DNA of 64,000 nt from Pleurotus ostreatus/Saccharomyces cerevisiae fusant (Eukaryota; Opisthokonta). Each line of letters begins with the position of its first letter. The first letter of the stretch is position 1. A program made the translations under genes and the position numbers. Below, piece after piece: positions 34,601 to 45,128 of the stretch. The notes beneath the pieces were generated by a model, which saw only the letters and a list, made by a program, of their open reading frames with translations, searched no databases and was not told where the DNA came from. The stretch is from NCBI GenBank assembly GCA_024196135.1, contig JAMQCK010000067.1, positions 38,211 through 102,210 of the forward strand. The letters are read 5' to 3'.

Positions 34601-34896
34601 TTGGCGAGGTCGAGTCGCAGTCAATTGGCGAGGGCCCCTCGTCGACTGGTAGCCGCGAACCACGGTCGGCTGACGAAGTCGAGTCGTCACCCAGCGAGGG
34701 CGAGCGTCGCCCCTGGACCGACGATGGCGACCGCCGTCTCTATTCCGAACCCGAGAGCCTCCTTTCTGACGATGTCGTTGGCCGCCCACCCGATACTTCC
34801 GTCCCCCAGCCCTCTGCTGGCGAAGGAGCTGGTCCGTCGGATGGTGGGCAGCCTGGTGAAGGACCGTCAAAGGATCGGCAGCCCGGCGAGGTGTAG
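31675..34896 (+). CDS. DUF6535 membrane protein, copy B with long acidic tail (1,039 residues)
   Basis: Exons 31675-32271, 32325-32606 and 32656-34896, phase 0 throughout. Family block VDYEQKYAPDPYGEELSNNA and RVWSVYNDEAQIAD. Helices: LLVFAGLFSAVVTTFVA, LWLISLMFSLLTALVSVLA, IIGFLPVLLTIALFFFFAGL and VAYAASVTLPMIYPQCAY. An additional hydrophobic stretch (SLAIVLCMLTLLPLFWIL) follows, which the other copies lack or show only weakly. Intron 1 sits in helix 1 and intron 2 after KQWIQ, exactly as in copies A and C. Intron 2 (32607-32655) has a GC donor (GCGAGT). From about residue 700 on, the protein is an acidic low-complexity tail (E, D, G, S, A) of more than 300 residues, ending PGEV. The tail is absent from copy C. 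Confidence 0.85.
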
Positions 34897-35899
34897 GGGC
34901 TGAATCACGGTGTAGCGGTCGAGCTGGCGGCGGAGGACGGCGGGATCGGACACGCGAGACGTTGTAGGGGAGCGAAGGGAAGGTGTGGTCAGTTATGGGA
35001 CGACAAGGAGGATGAGGATCTTTGGAGGGAGGGGAACGCGATGGATGATCATACTTTATGGGCAGAGAACGTTTGGGGGGTGGTTGATCACAGACGAGGC
35101 GATGAAAGGGCAAGGTGGAAGGGAGGGGCACGCTGAGTATCTTGAGGCGGGATGGATTGGGAGAGCTACAGACCGTCCTCCGCGAGGATGGGACCTACAA
35201 CGTATGTATTTATTGCCTTGATGTTGGTCACGCACCGTATATATGAATGGACGCCTGGCGGCTGCAGCGCGAACGACCTGCGCGGCGGTCAGTACTTTCC
35301 GATGACCCTGGTAAAACCAGCTTACACTTTCGCTATGAGTGACCTTATGCCAGTTTATGGACCCCTCCCCCGGCTCCCCAAGCTCCTTCGACCTTCCCAC
35401 TCACCTGGAGCGCCGCGTACCCCTCTCTGACCCTACAGCCCCTTCGCACTCACCTGAAGCCCCTCCGGACGATCGCCGTCACTACGACCCCCTCCCTCGT
35501 CGATGCGTGTTATCCTCGTTGTAATTATGGCATCTACTGTACACGGCTCGCGTGTCCGCCGTCGAGCAATACATGGAAGATCGTAAGTAAGTAAACCGTG
35601 GGCCTCCCGAGAGACTGGCAGTCCCACCGCGCGAGACTCATCGCGGGTGTTCCATCCCAGGAGCCCACCGCGTCGGCCCCACCCGACGCCCTCATAAATA
35701 CCCCGTGCGCGATGATGTGTGGCGCACGGACTGCAAAAATTTCTCCTCCGCTTCCAAGAAAACAGATCCAATCCACCCTCCCCCAAGCACCGAGCGACAC
35801 TCTTCCCTCGCACCCGCCTCGCATCTACTCCGGCAACAGCCATCTACACGCCTACTCCCACAAGCACACGTCTACTCCCACAAAACCCTCTCCTCACAC
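34897..35899. other. 1.0-kb intergenic region between convergent genes
   Basis: It contains C-rich, locally repetitive sequence around 35355-35510 (CACTCACCTG(G/A)AGC twice) and the CTACTCC repeats next to the OPT stop. No supported gene. Confidence 0.45.
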
Positions 35900-35910
35900 C
35901 TACTCCGGCA
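35820..35910 (-). repeat. Imperfect repeats carrying the OPT stop context
   Basis: CTACTCC(C/G), read GGAGTAG on the minus strand, occurs at about 35826, 35852, 35872 and 35900, with 20-28 bp spacing. The last is the stop codon of the OPT gene. The outer copies share longer similarity (TACTCCGGCA(A/G)CAG). Confidence 0.55.
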
Positions 35911-38492
35911 GCAGACACCGATCCGAGCTGTACTTGAGCGAGTTCCCCCACCACTCGGGGAAGTTGTGCGCCTCGCCGACGGCGCCGAAGACGGCGAGGT
36001 TGAGGATGAAGGAGATGACCTGCGTGCCGCCGTCGAGCGCGCCGGCGACGATGTAGTTGTCTGGGGGCGGGGTTAGTGGTGGTGGGTGAGGAGGGGGGAG
36101 GAGGGAGGGGGAGGGGGTAGGGGAGGGGGGTAGGGAGAGATATGGGGAGGGAGTGAAGTACTCACACTTGGTAAACCACCGCGGATGCCGCTGGCGGAAC
36201 CACCACTGGGAGAGCACGCCGAGGGCCATGGCGGTGTTGACGCTGGTGTTGATGCCGATGCTGAGGTCGCTCGAGTACTGGACGATGATGCCCGTGTTGA
36301 TGTTCGCGAAGATCTTGTTCTCCGGGTACATCCTGTGCAGCACGTACCCCGGAATCGGGAGCACCAAGCCAATGGCGAGCGCGATGGGCACGATGTAGTA
36401 CGTCTTGCCGGGCGAGAACATCTCGCGGCCGAGCGCGCCCCACGCGATCGCGTTGAAGTTGTAGCTCTGCGCGTTCTGCCCGGACCAGAGGCGCGTGCCG
36501 GAGATGGAGAGCAGCGCGGCGCGCTGCTCGCGGATGACGGAGAGCATCATGACGTAGTTGAGCACCGCGCCGACGATGCAGCCGAGGATCTGGACGAGGA
36601 AGTTGACGCGCGGGGGGATCTTGACGTACTGCCCGAGCTTGAGGTCGCCGAGGAGCTTGATGCCCTGCACGGTGGGCTGCCCGCCGTAGAGCGCGGCGTA
36701 CATGTTCGCGATGGGGTCGCCGGGGACCATGTACGAGCCGACCATCTGGTAGAAGCCGTTCAGCTGCCCGTTGAACTCCTTGAAGCCGAGGAGGGCGGAC
36801 GTCGTGCAGTAGACGGTCGTGAAAAAGAGGGAGATGATGAGGATGACGGTGAGCTGCCACCAGGTGAAGTGCGAGTGGCCGGTGTAGTCGGTGGCCTGGG
36901 CCATGGCGTAGGCGACGGCGAGGAGCGCGGCCCACCACCAGCGCGGGATGCGCGCGTAGCGCTTCATGGCGGTGTAGTGCTCGTCGTGCACGGGCGGCGC
37001 GGACTTGGACCACGGGTTGAGCGAGAGGAAGAACGGCTTGATCTCGTCCCAGTAGAAGAGGAAGACGTGCACGGCGGTCGCGCTCATCGCGAGGTTGGAC
37101 GTGATGAGGTTGAGCACGTTGGTGGCGGAGAAGTACGCGGGGCCGATCTCGGCGTACTTTTCCGGGTCGAAGACGTTGTTCGTGAGGATGGCGGACTGGT
37201 TGTACTCGCCGCCGTCGGCGGTGAAGAGCGCCTGGCTCATGAACGGGAAGTCGCGCCCGTGCCAGACGTTGCCGTAGTACACGGCGGACATGAGGATGTA
37301 CTGAGCAAAGATGAGCAGCGGATCGCGACAGTGAATGGCGTGCTTACCGTGAGGAGGATACCAATGTTCTCATTCAGCTGCGTCCACAGCGGGTTGTACA
37401 GGCACGCCGAGCCGATGAGGTTCCAGTCGAAGCAGAGCGCAAAGAGGCCCATGCCCTCGTTGTTGTTCGACCCGCCAAAGATGTTGCGCATGGGGTGGTG
37501 CGACTGGTCGATGAGGCAGAAGATGCTCACGCCGGTGAGGAGGGGGAAGATCCACTGCGGGATGATCTCCCAGACGAAGATGACCGCGAAGAGGCCCCAG
37601 AACATGCGCGTGCGCTTCGAGCCGAGGCCGCCGTCGAAGTGCAGCGCCTGGAACATGTTCGCGGGCACGATCGTCGTCGGCCAGTACGCGACGGACGGGT
37701 AGACGAGCGCTTCTTGGAGGAGGCCGGCGAAGGCGTAGCCGACAAGCTGGGAGGCGAGCAGCGTGAAGATGGCGATGCCCGGGTTGACCTCGTTGCCGTA
37801 GTAGAGGTCCTGGACGGAGATGACCTGGATGGCGGTCGCGGAGCCGGATGCGGTGTAGGCCATGATGAGGGCGGCGGCGTGCTCCTTGATGTTGAAGGGG
37901 CCGGGGTTGATGAAGCGAAGGGGTCCCCAGGAGGGGATGACCTGGAGGACATTAGCGGGAAGTATGCGGAGAGGGGAGACGCTGGACACACCTTCTCCCA
38001 TGCCTTGCCGACAAAGTAGATCATGATGAGGAGGAAGCCTTGGGAGACATTGAGCGTCTGCGGCTTGAAGTAGTAGAGCTGGGCAAGGACGGAACTGGAG
38101 ATTGATTAGTTTGCGCCTTGACGAGATGTGGAATGCAACAAACCCGAAAGCAGAGAATCCAAGGCCGAGGAAGAGCATGCGGAAGGTGACAACCGGGAGC
38201 TCGTAATCATCGCGGGTGGAGAGGACCTTGACGGCGACGTCGTGTGCGTCCTCGACCTGGGGAAGACAGTGAGCGGATGACGAGATCGAGTTGAGTGTAT
38301 GCGCACCTTGTAGTCTGCCTCGGTACCCTCGCCAGCAGCGATACGCTCAGCGAGCTCGTTCGCCTTCTGGAGACGGATCTCATCGGAAGCATCGTCGGGG
38401 AGCTTGTCGATGGAGGTGTCCGAGCCGAGCTTCTCGACGTCGACGACGCCAGAGGCGGGCGCCTTCTTGTCGTCTTCTTCCCTCATGTCCAT
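35900..38492 (-). CDS. OPT-family oligopeptide transporter
   Basis: Proton-coupled membrane transporter of small peptides or peptide-like ligands (isp4/OPT family). The start MDMREEDDKKAPASG leads into a hydrophilic N-terminus. The first membrane helices are in VVTFRMLFLGLGFSAFG and the exon with VSQGFLLIMIYFVGKAWEK. Family signatures include SWGPLRFINPGPFNIKEH, VWHGRDFPFMSQALF, DPEKY, the later exon with GDLKLGQYVKIPPR, and NTGIIVQYSSDLSIGINTSV. The chain totals roughly 740 residues with 12-16 expected helices. An alternative start is Met-3 at 38486. The intron before the last exon is long (over 100 nt) and purine-rich on the plus strand. The C-terminus EWWGNSLKYSSDRCLLPE-stop is short. The substrate cannot be told. 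Confidence 0.93.
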
Positions 38493-40276
38493 GGCGGAGT
38501 GAAGGGGGGCGCTGTGCCGAGCGAAGGGGCGTGTGTGAGCGCGTGAGGGAAGCGAAGGGGGATAGAGCGCTTCTTATAGTAGCGGGCGAGTGGAGGTGAT
38601 GATGCATTTGCGGGCCAGGCATGCGGAGAATTGGACGAGCACATGCGCAGGCGGCCATAGAGGTTATTGATCCCTAGCAGCGTCCAGCGCTGCCGGAGCG
38701 GGTGGCGAAAGCGCAGCTAAGCCAGAGGCCGGGCTGGGCGAGGGCGGGGGCGCTTGAACGGTGCCCAATAGCGTCGTGTAGCTGCCGTCGTCGCGGCCCA
38801 CGTCGACGAGGACGAGGCTTCTTCGCGTACGCATCTGGCGTAGCGCACGCTGGAGCACGTCGAGCAGGCCGATAGCAAAAATAAGCGGACGATAAGGTCC
38901 CGTTTTTAGACTGAGGCCTCGATATCGGAACGGGTGATCCGCGGGGCAGCATGGCGGGTCCGGGGCGCGTGGCCACAATGCTCGCGTTTTGATTGGGCGA
39001 GATAGGCAACTCGCCTGCTTCTTGTGATGCGATAGCGAGCGTTCCTGGGAACGAAACCAGGAACTCACGCTGAAGGCCTGCCGTATGCGGTCACAGCCAC
39101 GCGGTCCTCATTATGCCCCGATCGCCAACTCTGTTTCCGCCCTGGCCCGCCCTGCCTGCCTCTATCCTTTACCCTCGGCCAGCCAGGCGCGCCCGACCGC
39201 CTGTCTGGGCCGGTGTCGGGCACTATCGACCCGCCGCATTGCTCAGCACTCCAACGCGCTCCCCGTCGAGGTCGTGGCTCCGCTGATAGCGCTCGCTCAC
39301 TGGTCGGGGAGCAAACCCCTAGGCCCCCGGACCGCGCGAGGTTATTGTTGGCCTCCCATGCACTCGCGATAGCTCGCCATCGACTGCGATGCCGGCGTCG
39401 TATCTGATGTAACAGACTCCAGCACGCGCTCCCTTCAGTTCGCCCTCCTCTCACCTGGCTATCATCGGCCATTCAACCCCTCAGACGGCGGAGCTCATGT
39501 CAGCGTTGGCTCAATCTGTGTATCTCGGATCCCCAAAAACTTATCAGAGGGTGCGCCAAAGGAGCCAGACCTCGGTCGAGCAGTACCCACAGCTTGTCAT
39601 CGCCGTTGGTGCCATACTTTTGTCCACCACCTGATCTGCTCGTGACACGTATGGCAGAGCGCCACCACGAACATCGCAATTGAACCGTCCATCCCTCTCC
39701 ACGTCGACGACTTGATGCGCCGCGCGCCCGTTTCCTGCAACACGACGCCCGCCTCTTTCGCAGAACCATCACGATGCGCCTTCCCTTCTTCGTATGGCCG
39801 CCATCAACTGTCTTCGATGTCGCCATCAACTTCGCTAGCGTTGATCATCGATCTTGGCTGCTTCGACGCATCTAGGAGTCCGCTGACAACGTCGCGCGCT
39901 AGGCCTCCACCTCCAGCTAGCCGTCACTCTTTCACTGTCTTCGACCGGCCTTGCACTTGGCTCGCAACACCCCAAGGGAGGGCATGACATGCCGCAGATT
40001 GTTATACGTCCTCAAAATGCCTACGTTCTCGTCGCCGGCTCCTCATGTACAGCTCTTGCTGTCACTCATTCGCGCTCGCATCATGTCTCCCCACGCATGG
40101 CACATCACCGTCTGCGTGCGCGCCGCAATTTCTGCATGCGAAAGTGACCTCTTCATGCGCTCCCAAACTGCCACACGCGCGGCCGCCTCAAGGCTCTCCA
40201 TCAACATCGTCAAAGCTTTCCATCAACATCGTTGGGTTGGCAATGTCCTCCCCACACTCGCTATCCCTTCCTCACG

Positions 40277-40372
40277 TTCGCCGCAACCTCCTTCCGCACG
40301 TTTGCCACAACCTCCTTCCGCACGTTTGCCGCAATCTCCTTCCTCACGTTCGCCACAATCTCCTTCCAGGAC
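40277..40372 (+). repeat. 24-bp minisatellite 1 of the cluster
   Basis: About four copies of a unit CCTCCTTCCGCACGTTTGCC plus ACAA, with C/T and A/G variants. Confidence 0.8.
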
Positions 40373-40483
40373 CTTCCTAGAAATCAGAAGATGTGCGCAG
40401 CTCCTCGCACGACTCTTGCTTTGTAATTCTCGCATCAACTGCCGGTGTATACGTCGAGGGTGTACTAGGAGACGCATATACCC

Positions 40484-40564
40484 AGCGTGTTTCTAGCGCG
40501 TATACCCAGCTTGTTTCTAGCGCGTATACCCAGCCTGATTCTGGCGCATATACCCAGCCTGTCT
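40484..40564 (+). repeat. 24-bp minisatellite 2 of the cluster
   Basis: About three and a half copies of a unit CAGCGTGTTTCTAGCGCGTA plus TACC, unrelated to the neighbouring arrays. Confidence 0.8.
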
Positions 40565-40617
40565 CTCTGCGTGGTCCATGAAAGCTTGTGGTCAGCGTCG
40601 CCATTGTTTCCTTCTTC

Positions 40618-40745
40618 GTGTACGGGCGTTTCTTCATCATCTGTACGGGCGTTTATTCACCATCTATGTGTGCTCCTTGACCATCTACTATGCGTGCTCC
40701 TTCACCATCTACTATGCGTTTCTTCACCATCTGTGCGTGCTCATT
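40618..40745 (+). repeat. Roughly 23-bp minisatellite 3 of the cluster
   Basis: Five degenerate copies around the core TTCACCATCT, with TGTACGGGCGTTT or TATGCGTGCTCC between cores. Confidence 0.65.
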
Positions 40746-40831
40746 TGCCACCTGTTCTCACTTTTGCAACCGCTCCATTCGCAAATTCGCGCGCTCGCAC
40801 CACTGGTCTCTGGGTATTCAGCTACTTGCCT

Positions 40832-40936
40832 GGTCGTCTTAGCGTCACTCCTTGTCATCTCAGCGCTACTCACCTGTTCGTCTTAGCGCTACCCCCTGTT
40901 CGTCTTAGCGCTACTCCCTGTTCGTCTTAGCGTCTT
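40832..40936 (+). repeat. 22-bp minisatellite 4 of the cluster
   Basis: About four to five copies around CTGTTCGTCTTAGCGCTACT with C/T variation. Confidence 0.75.
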
Positions 40937-40969
40937 CCGCTTTGCTCGCATTTCCTCTAGCCCGGCCAA

Positions 40970-41012
40970 GCTGGTTCCACGCCGTTCAAGCCGTGTCCAC
41001 GCCGTTCAAGCC
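40970..41012 (+). repeat. About 20-bp duplication 5 of the cluster
   Basis: Two copies of CCACGCCGTTCAAGCC with a short variable linker. Confidence 0.65.
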
Positions 41013-41514
41013 AGTGCACCCGTCTTGCTAGCTCAACTGCCGTTTCACCTCGTTCTACAATATACTACTGCATGCTCTATAAACCCGCTTGCCTGCACCT
41101 CATACACCGCATGAAGCTTTGTATGACTTCCCGCCGCGGCCCGGCAGTCCCCTCGCAAAGTGCTGTCGCGTTGGCGCCGTACACGAAAGTGACCTGGGGG
41201 AGACTGGGTTGGGTATCCACCTCCTCCGCCTCCACCTACTACTAGGTATGCTGATGAGGCCGAGATGTGTGCCGGGGTCTCAATAGGCTGAGCCTGTCAA
41301 CGAGTTACGCAGAATGTAATGTTCAGTGGCGATTAGGGAAGTACAAGTACAACGCAGTCCATGCATCATGCATCATGTCCGACACGCCCGGCTTGCAGGT
41401 ATAGCTCCTCCGTCAAGGGCGCTTCGTTCACCAATCCCATACCCCCTTCCCAGTCCATCCCCCACCTACTGTATCCCATCGCCTAACCATTCCATCCTTC
41501 CCCCTCGACCCCAC

Positions 41515-41555
41515 CCCATTCCCCACCCCATCCACCCCCACCCCACCCCACCCTA
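41515..41555 (-). repeat. G-rich run at the DnaJ stop codon and 3' UTR
   Basis: On the minus (RNA-sense) strand the TAG stop is followed by GGGTGGGGTGGGGTGGGGG and further GGGG runs. Four or more G-runs with short loops could form an RNA G-quadruplex in the 3' UTR. Confidence 0.6.
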
Positions 41556-44500
41556 CCTCGACCCCGCCCGCGAGCTCCGCTTGTTCTCGATCTTCACGTA
41601 CTCGCTGTCCTCGCCGAGCAGCCCCTCCGGCTTCTTGACGCTCATGTAGACCTCGCCTGGATGGTGGGTGTTAGTGGGATTATTTCTTGGCGGGTGTTTG
41701 TGGGTGTTCGCGGGTGTTTGTGGGTGTTCGCGGGTGTTTGTGGGTGTTCGCGGGTGTTTGTGGGTGTTCGCGGGTGTTGGTGGGGTGCGCTCTGCGGCGG
41801 GTGGAATTCCAGGTCTCTTCTGCGCATTGGTCCCTGACGCGCACTTCTTCCCCCCCCCCCCCCTGCGTCGCGCGCGTCCTGCACATTTACAAGATGCCTC
41901 TAGCGACCGACTTCGCCGCCCTTCGAGCGCCTCTCCCATTCTCCCCCACTCCCTCCCCTTCCCCCCCCACTCGCACTCCCCCTCCTCCCCCCTTCCTTTT
42001 CCACCCAACCTCCCTCATCGCCCCCTCCACCCACCCACCCAACCCAAACTGCCTTTCACCTCGAACAGAACCCCCCAACCTCCGCCAGAAAAAACCCCAC
42101 TCACCCATAATCTGCAACGCCACCGCGCGCAGCTGCGCCGTCCGCGGGGTGATGTTCGGGTCCTCGAGCACGCGGTCGCACGTCTCGCGCAGGACGGACT
42201 CGATTTCGAGTTTGGTGCCCTGAGAGGGTTGGGTGTTTAGTGTTTTTTTTTGGGGGGGGGAGAGGGGTAAATGTGGTTGAAGGAAGATTGACACGGACCG
42301 GGGGCGGGGTTAGTGAGTGTGGGTTTAGGGTGGAAAAGAGGGGGGAAGGGTGGGTGTGGAAAAGAGGGAAGGGAGGGGTTCGTGAGTGTGGGTGAGCGAG
42401 CACGGTCGATGAGGAGGACGAAGTGAAAGGCGAGGGCACGAAGGAAGTAATCAAGCACGAAGGAAGTAATCCAGCGCGAGGGAGGTAATCAAGCACGAAG
42501 TAAGTAATCAAGCACGAGGGAGGTAATCAAGCGCGAGGGAGGTGATCAAGCACGAAGTAAGTAATCCAACACAAAAAAACCCTACGCACCTTAAACAACG
42601 CCTGCAGCCCCTTCTCCGCCGCCTGCTCCTCGAGCCGCCGCCGCTCGTCCTCGGTGAGGTTGCCCGCCTTCTCCGCGGCCTGGATCTGGTCGAAGACGGA
42701 TTTGAGCTCGATGGCGGAGCGGACGGTGGACATGCTGGGTGGGTGGGGTTAGTGGGTGCGGTTGGGGGGGCGGACGCGGAAGGGAGGGTGGACGCGGAAG
42801 GGAGGGTGGACGCGGAAAGGAGACTGGGTGCGGTGCAGAAGGGTGGGTGCAATGCAGAAGGGTGGGTGCAGTGCAGGAGACCAGACGCCATGCAGGAGAC
42901 CAGGCGCCACGCAGGAGACCAGGCGTCATGCAGGAAACTAAACTCGCACTCACGTCTCGCTGATAACATGGTATTTCCCCTGGATGTTGTGCATCCAGCC
43001 GCCGACGCCGAAGAGCGTTTGCTGCGTCGCGAGGTGGTGCTTCGCTTTGCTGGTGTAGACGAAGCCGATGGTCTGCAGGAGCTCGGGGCCGTAGGATTCG
43101 GCGGCGAGGTCGCTGGGGAGGGGGTTAGCCACGGGGTGAGGGGGAAGTGATAGGGTGGGGGATCAGTGATAGGGTGACGGTCAGCGACGGGGTGAATGGG
43201 TTAATTGAGAGGACGAAGACCGTGACTGCATGTCGCTGAAAAGGTAGAGGAGACGCAGGGGGTTCGCGGGATAGAATGAGGTGTAAAAGATGGGGGTCAT
43301 ACGCACCTCGCCTCGATCCGGCACATTTCCCGCCAGCTGCGCGCCACGTCCGCGTCGTCCGGCCCGCTCGCGACCTCTGCGAACTTGCCGAGCTTTTGCT
43401 CGAGGTTGGCGACGAGCTCGCGCACGCGTTCGGCGCGGGCTGCTTCTTTCTGGGGTGGGGGTTAGTTGAAGGTGATAGTGGAGGATACGGGCAAGCAAGG
43501 AGAAGGGGGGATGATTGGGTTGGTGTATGTATGAGTGAGTGAATGCAAAAATGACCGCGAGGCAGACACAGAAGCAGGAAGAAGTAAGAGAAATACAAAA
43601 GCAAACACACCTCTTCCGCTCGCCGCCTCTTGCGCTCTTCGCGCCGCCTCTTCTCTTCCTCGCTTAGGATTGGCCGTCCCTTCGCGTCAAGTAGTGGAAG
43701 TGGTCTGCCGTCCTGATCCAGTACGGGTCGTCCCTGCGCGTCCAGTCTGGGTTGTGCGCCAGCGCCTGAGGGTCGAATACGGTCTTTTGAGTCCGACAGC
43801 TCCGCATACACCGCATGCTCGACACTCACCTAGCTCGTCGTCTGCCTCCTGCAAGGCCTCCTTCATGTCCTTGGCGAGGCTGATGTGCCCGATGATGGGC
43901 ACGAATGCGGCGCCGCCGAATATTGCGCCGAAGAGGTCTTCTGGGTCGACAAAGCTGGAGGGTGGGTCAGCGGTGGAGGAGGGGAGGTAGGAGAAGGGGT
44001 ACATGATGATGGGAGAAAGATGGGGAGAAGGCAGTAAGAGTGGAGGGAAGTAGGACAAAGGTAGACATCATCAAGGTGAGTATACGAGGATGAGTGCGCA
44101 GACAAAGCAACGCGTGAACGATGCTGAGAAGTAGAGTCTGATTGGATATACTCACCCTCCTTCCGGCTGGCTCTCCTTGCTTCCGTACTCGTTGTACTTT
44201 TTGCGTAGTGCTGGGTCTGAGAGTGTCTGGTATGCGATGGCGATTTCCTTGAAGCGCTCTTCGGCGTGCGGGTCGTCCGGGTTCTTGTCAGGGTGGTGCT
44301 TGATGGCGGCACGGCCTATAGGTAGATGCAAGGGGGGAGTCAAAGGAGGAGCTCGTCAGCATGGTGAGCCAGAACGGAGGTAGGATTAGCGAGGGAGAGA
44401 AGAGGGATGGAGCAGAGATGATGAAGGGATGGGAATGAGGTGCGGGAAAGCACACGCACGATACGCCTTCTTGATCTCGTCCGTCGTCGCGTCCACCGAG

Positions 44501-44841
44501 ACTCCCAAGATGTCGTAAAACCCTGTCTCCAGTGGACGCTCCTGCGTCCCGATCTTGCGGGACGAGCGCTTCACGCCCTGCGTCTGCGTCCGATCAGGTC
44601 TGGGCGAGCTCGGCCCCTGCGACGACGTCCCCACGCGCCCCGCGCCGGCAGCGTCGACGATCTGCGCAGGATAGAGGGCGTGTGTGTACGTGGTGCGGCA
44701 GGCGAAGCACTGCACGTCGAGGAGCGTGCCCTGCTTGGGCCGCGGAGAGGGGACGGCGACTTCAAGCGGGATGTGACATTGGGGGCAGCTGGAGAGGAAT
44801 ATTGGGTACTGGAATACCGGCCGCGATGGGAGGGGGGCCAT
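41553..44841 (-). CDS. DnaJ (Hsp40) protein with DnaJ-X C-terminal domain
   Basis: Type III J-protein that would stimulate Hsp70. It starts MAPLPSRPVFQYPIF. A CxxC pair (SSCPQCHIP and VQCFACRTTY) suggests a small N-terminal zinc site. The J domain is FYDILGVSVDATTDEIKKAY, then AAIKHHPDKNPDDPHAEERF with the HPD motif, then YQTLSDPALRKKYNEYG. Next comes VDPEDLFGAIFGGAAFVPII with GHISLAKDMKEAL, the DnaJ-X start as in fungal CAJ1/DjpA-type proteins, a charged linker (SEEEKRRREERKRRRAEE), then VYTSKAKHHLATQQTLFGVG and GWMHNIQGKYHVI, ending VKIENKRSSRAGSR-stop. At least eight introns. Those at 42735-42953, 42221-42589 and 41657-42104 are unusually long (219, 369 and 448 nt) and made of tandem repeats. 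Confidence 0.9.
41670..41790 (+). repeat. 20-bp G/T-rich tandem repeat inside a DnaJ intron
   Basis: About five near-perfect copies of GGGTGTTTGTGGGTGTTCGC in plus-strand orientation, within the 448-nt intron 41657-42104. The same intron also has long C runs near 41860 and 41960. Confidence 0.85.
42431..42566 (+). repeat. About 19-bp tandem repeat inside the next DnaJ intron
   Basis: Seven to eight copies of AGTAATCAAGCACGAAGTA-type units with GAGGGAGGT or GAAGTAAGT variants, inside intron 42221-42589. The gene is on the other strand, so the donor-like GTAAGT is antisense to the transcript. Confidence 0.8.
42773..42945 (+). repeat. Two adjacent minisatellites inside a third DnaJ intron
   Basis: Three copies of GGACGCGGAAGGGAGGGT (about 42773-42827) are followed by copies of AGAAGGGTGGGTGCA(A/G)TGC and of CAGGAGACCAGRCGYCAYG up to 42945, all within intron 42735-42953. 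Confidence 0.8.
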
Positions 44842-45128
44842 CGTCGTCGTCGTTGGTGGTGAGGTCGATAGCGATCGCGAGGCGCGGCGCGGCGGCGCCT
44901 AATAACACGTGCTGAGCGCGTGTTACTTCATTCAAGATCACGTCGAAGATGGAAAATGCGAGCGTCAAGTTTATATGTTTCGGTCATACATACAACATAA
45001 CATACTACATGGCCTATGCCAGACATCCCGGATATATGGTTAGGCGTGTCAAGAGATGGAAGAGTTCGATCGCAGAGAAAGGATTGGGTAAAGAGTCAAG
45101 GTATCGCATAGAGAACGAGCACACCCGC

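Larger units (their letters stand above)
38493..41552. other. 3.06-kb gene-poor, repeat-rich region
   Basis: It lies between the OPT start and the DnaJ stop, both on the minus strand. I can support no gene. A minus-strand open frame at 38664-39068 (containing RSLVLVDVGRDDGSYTTLLG) is the most protein-like, but it lacks an identifiable family. Five unrelated short tandem repeats lie at about 40255-41010. Confidence 0.45.

Noticed and set aside
36185..37702. 505-residue plus-strand open frame
   Set aside because: It is antisense to the OPT transporter, made of GC-rich codon shadows (E, V, D, R runs) without any domain.
40255..41012. Possible CRISPR-like array
   Set aside because: The copies are contiguous and degenerate without unique spacers, and the genome is eukaryotic; they are minisatellites.
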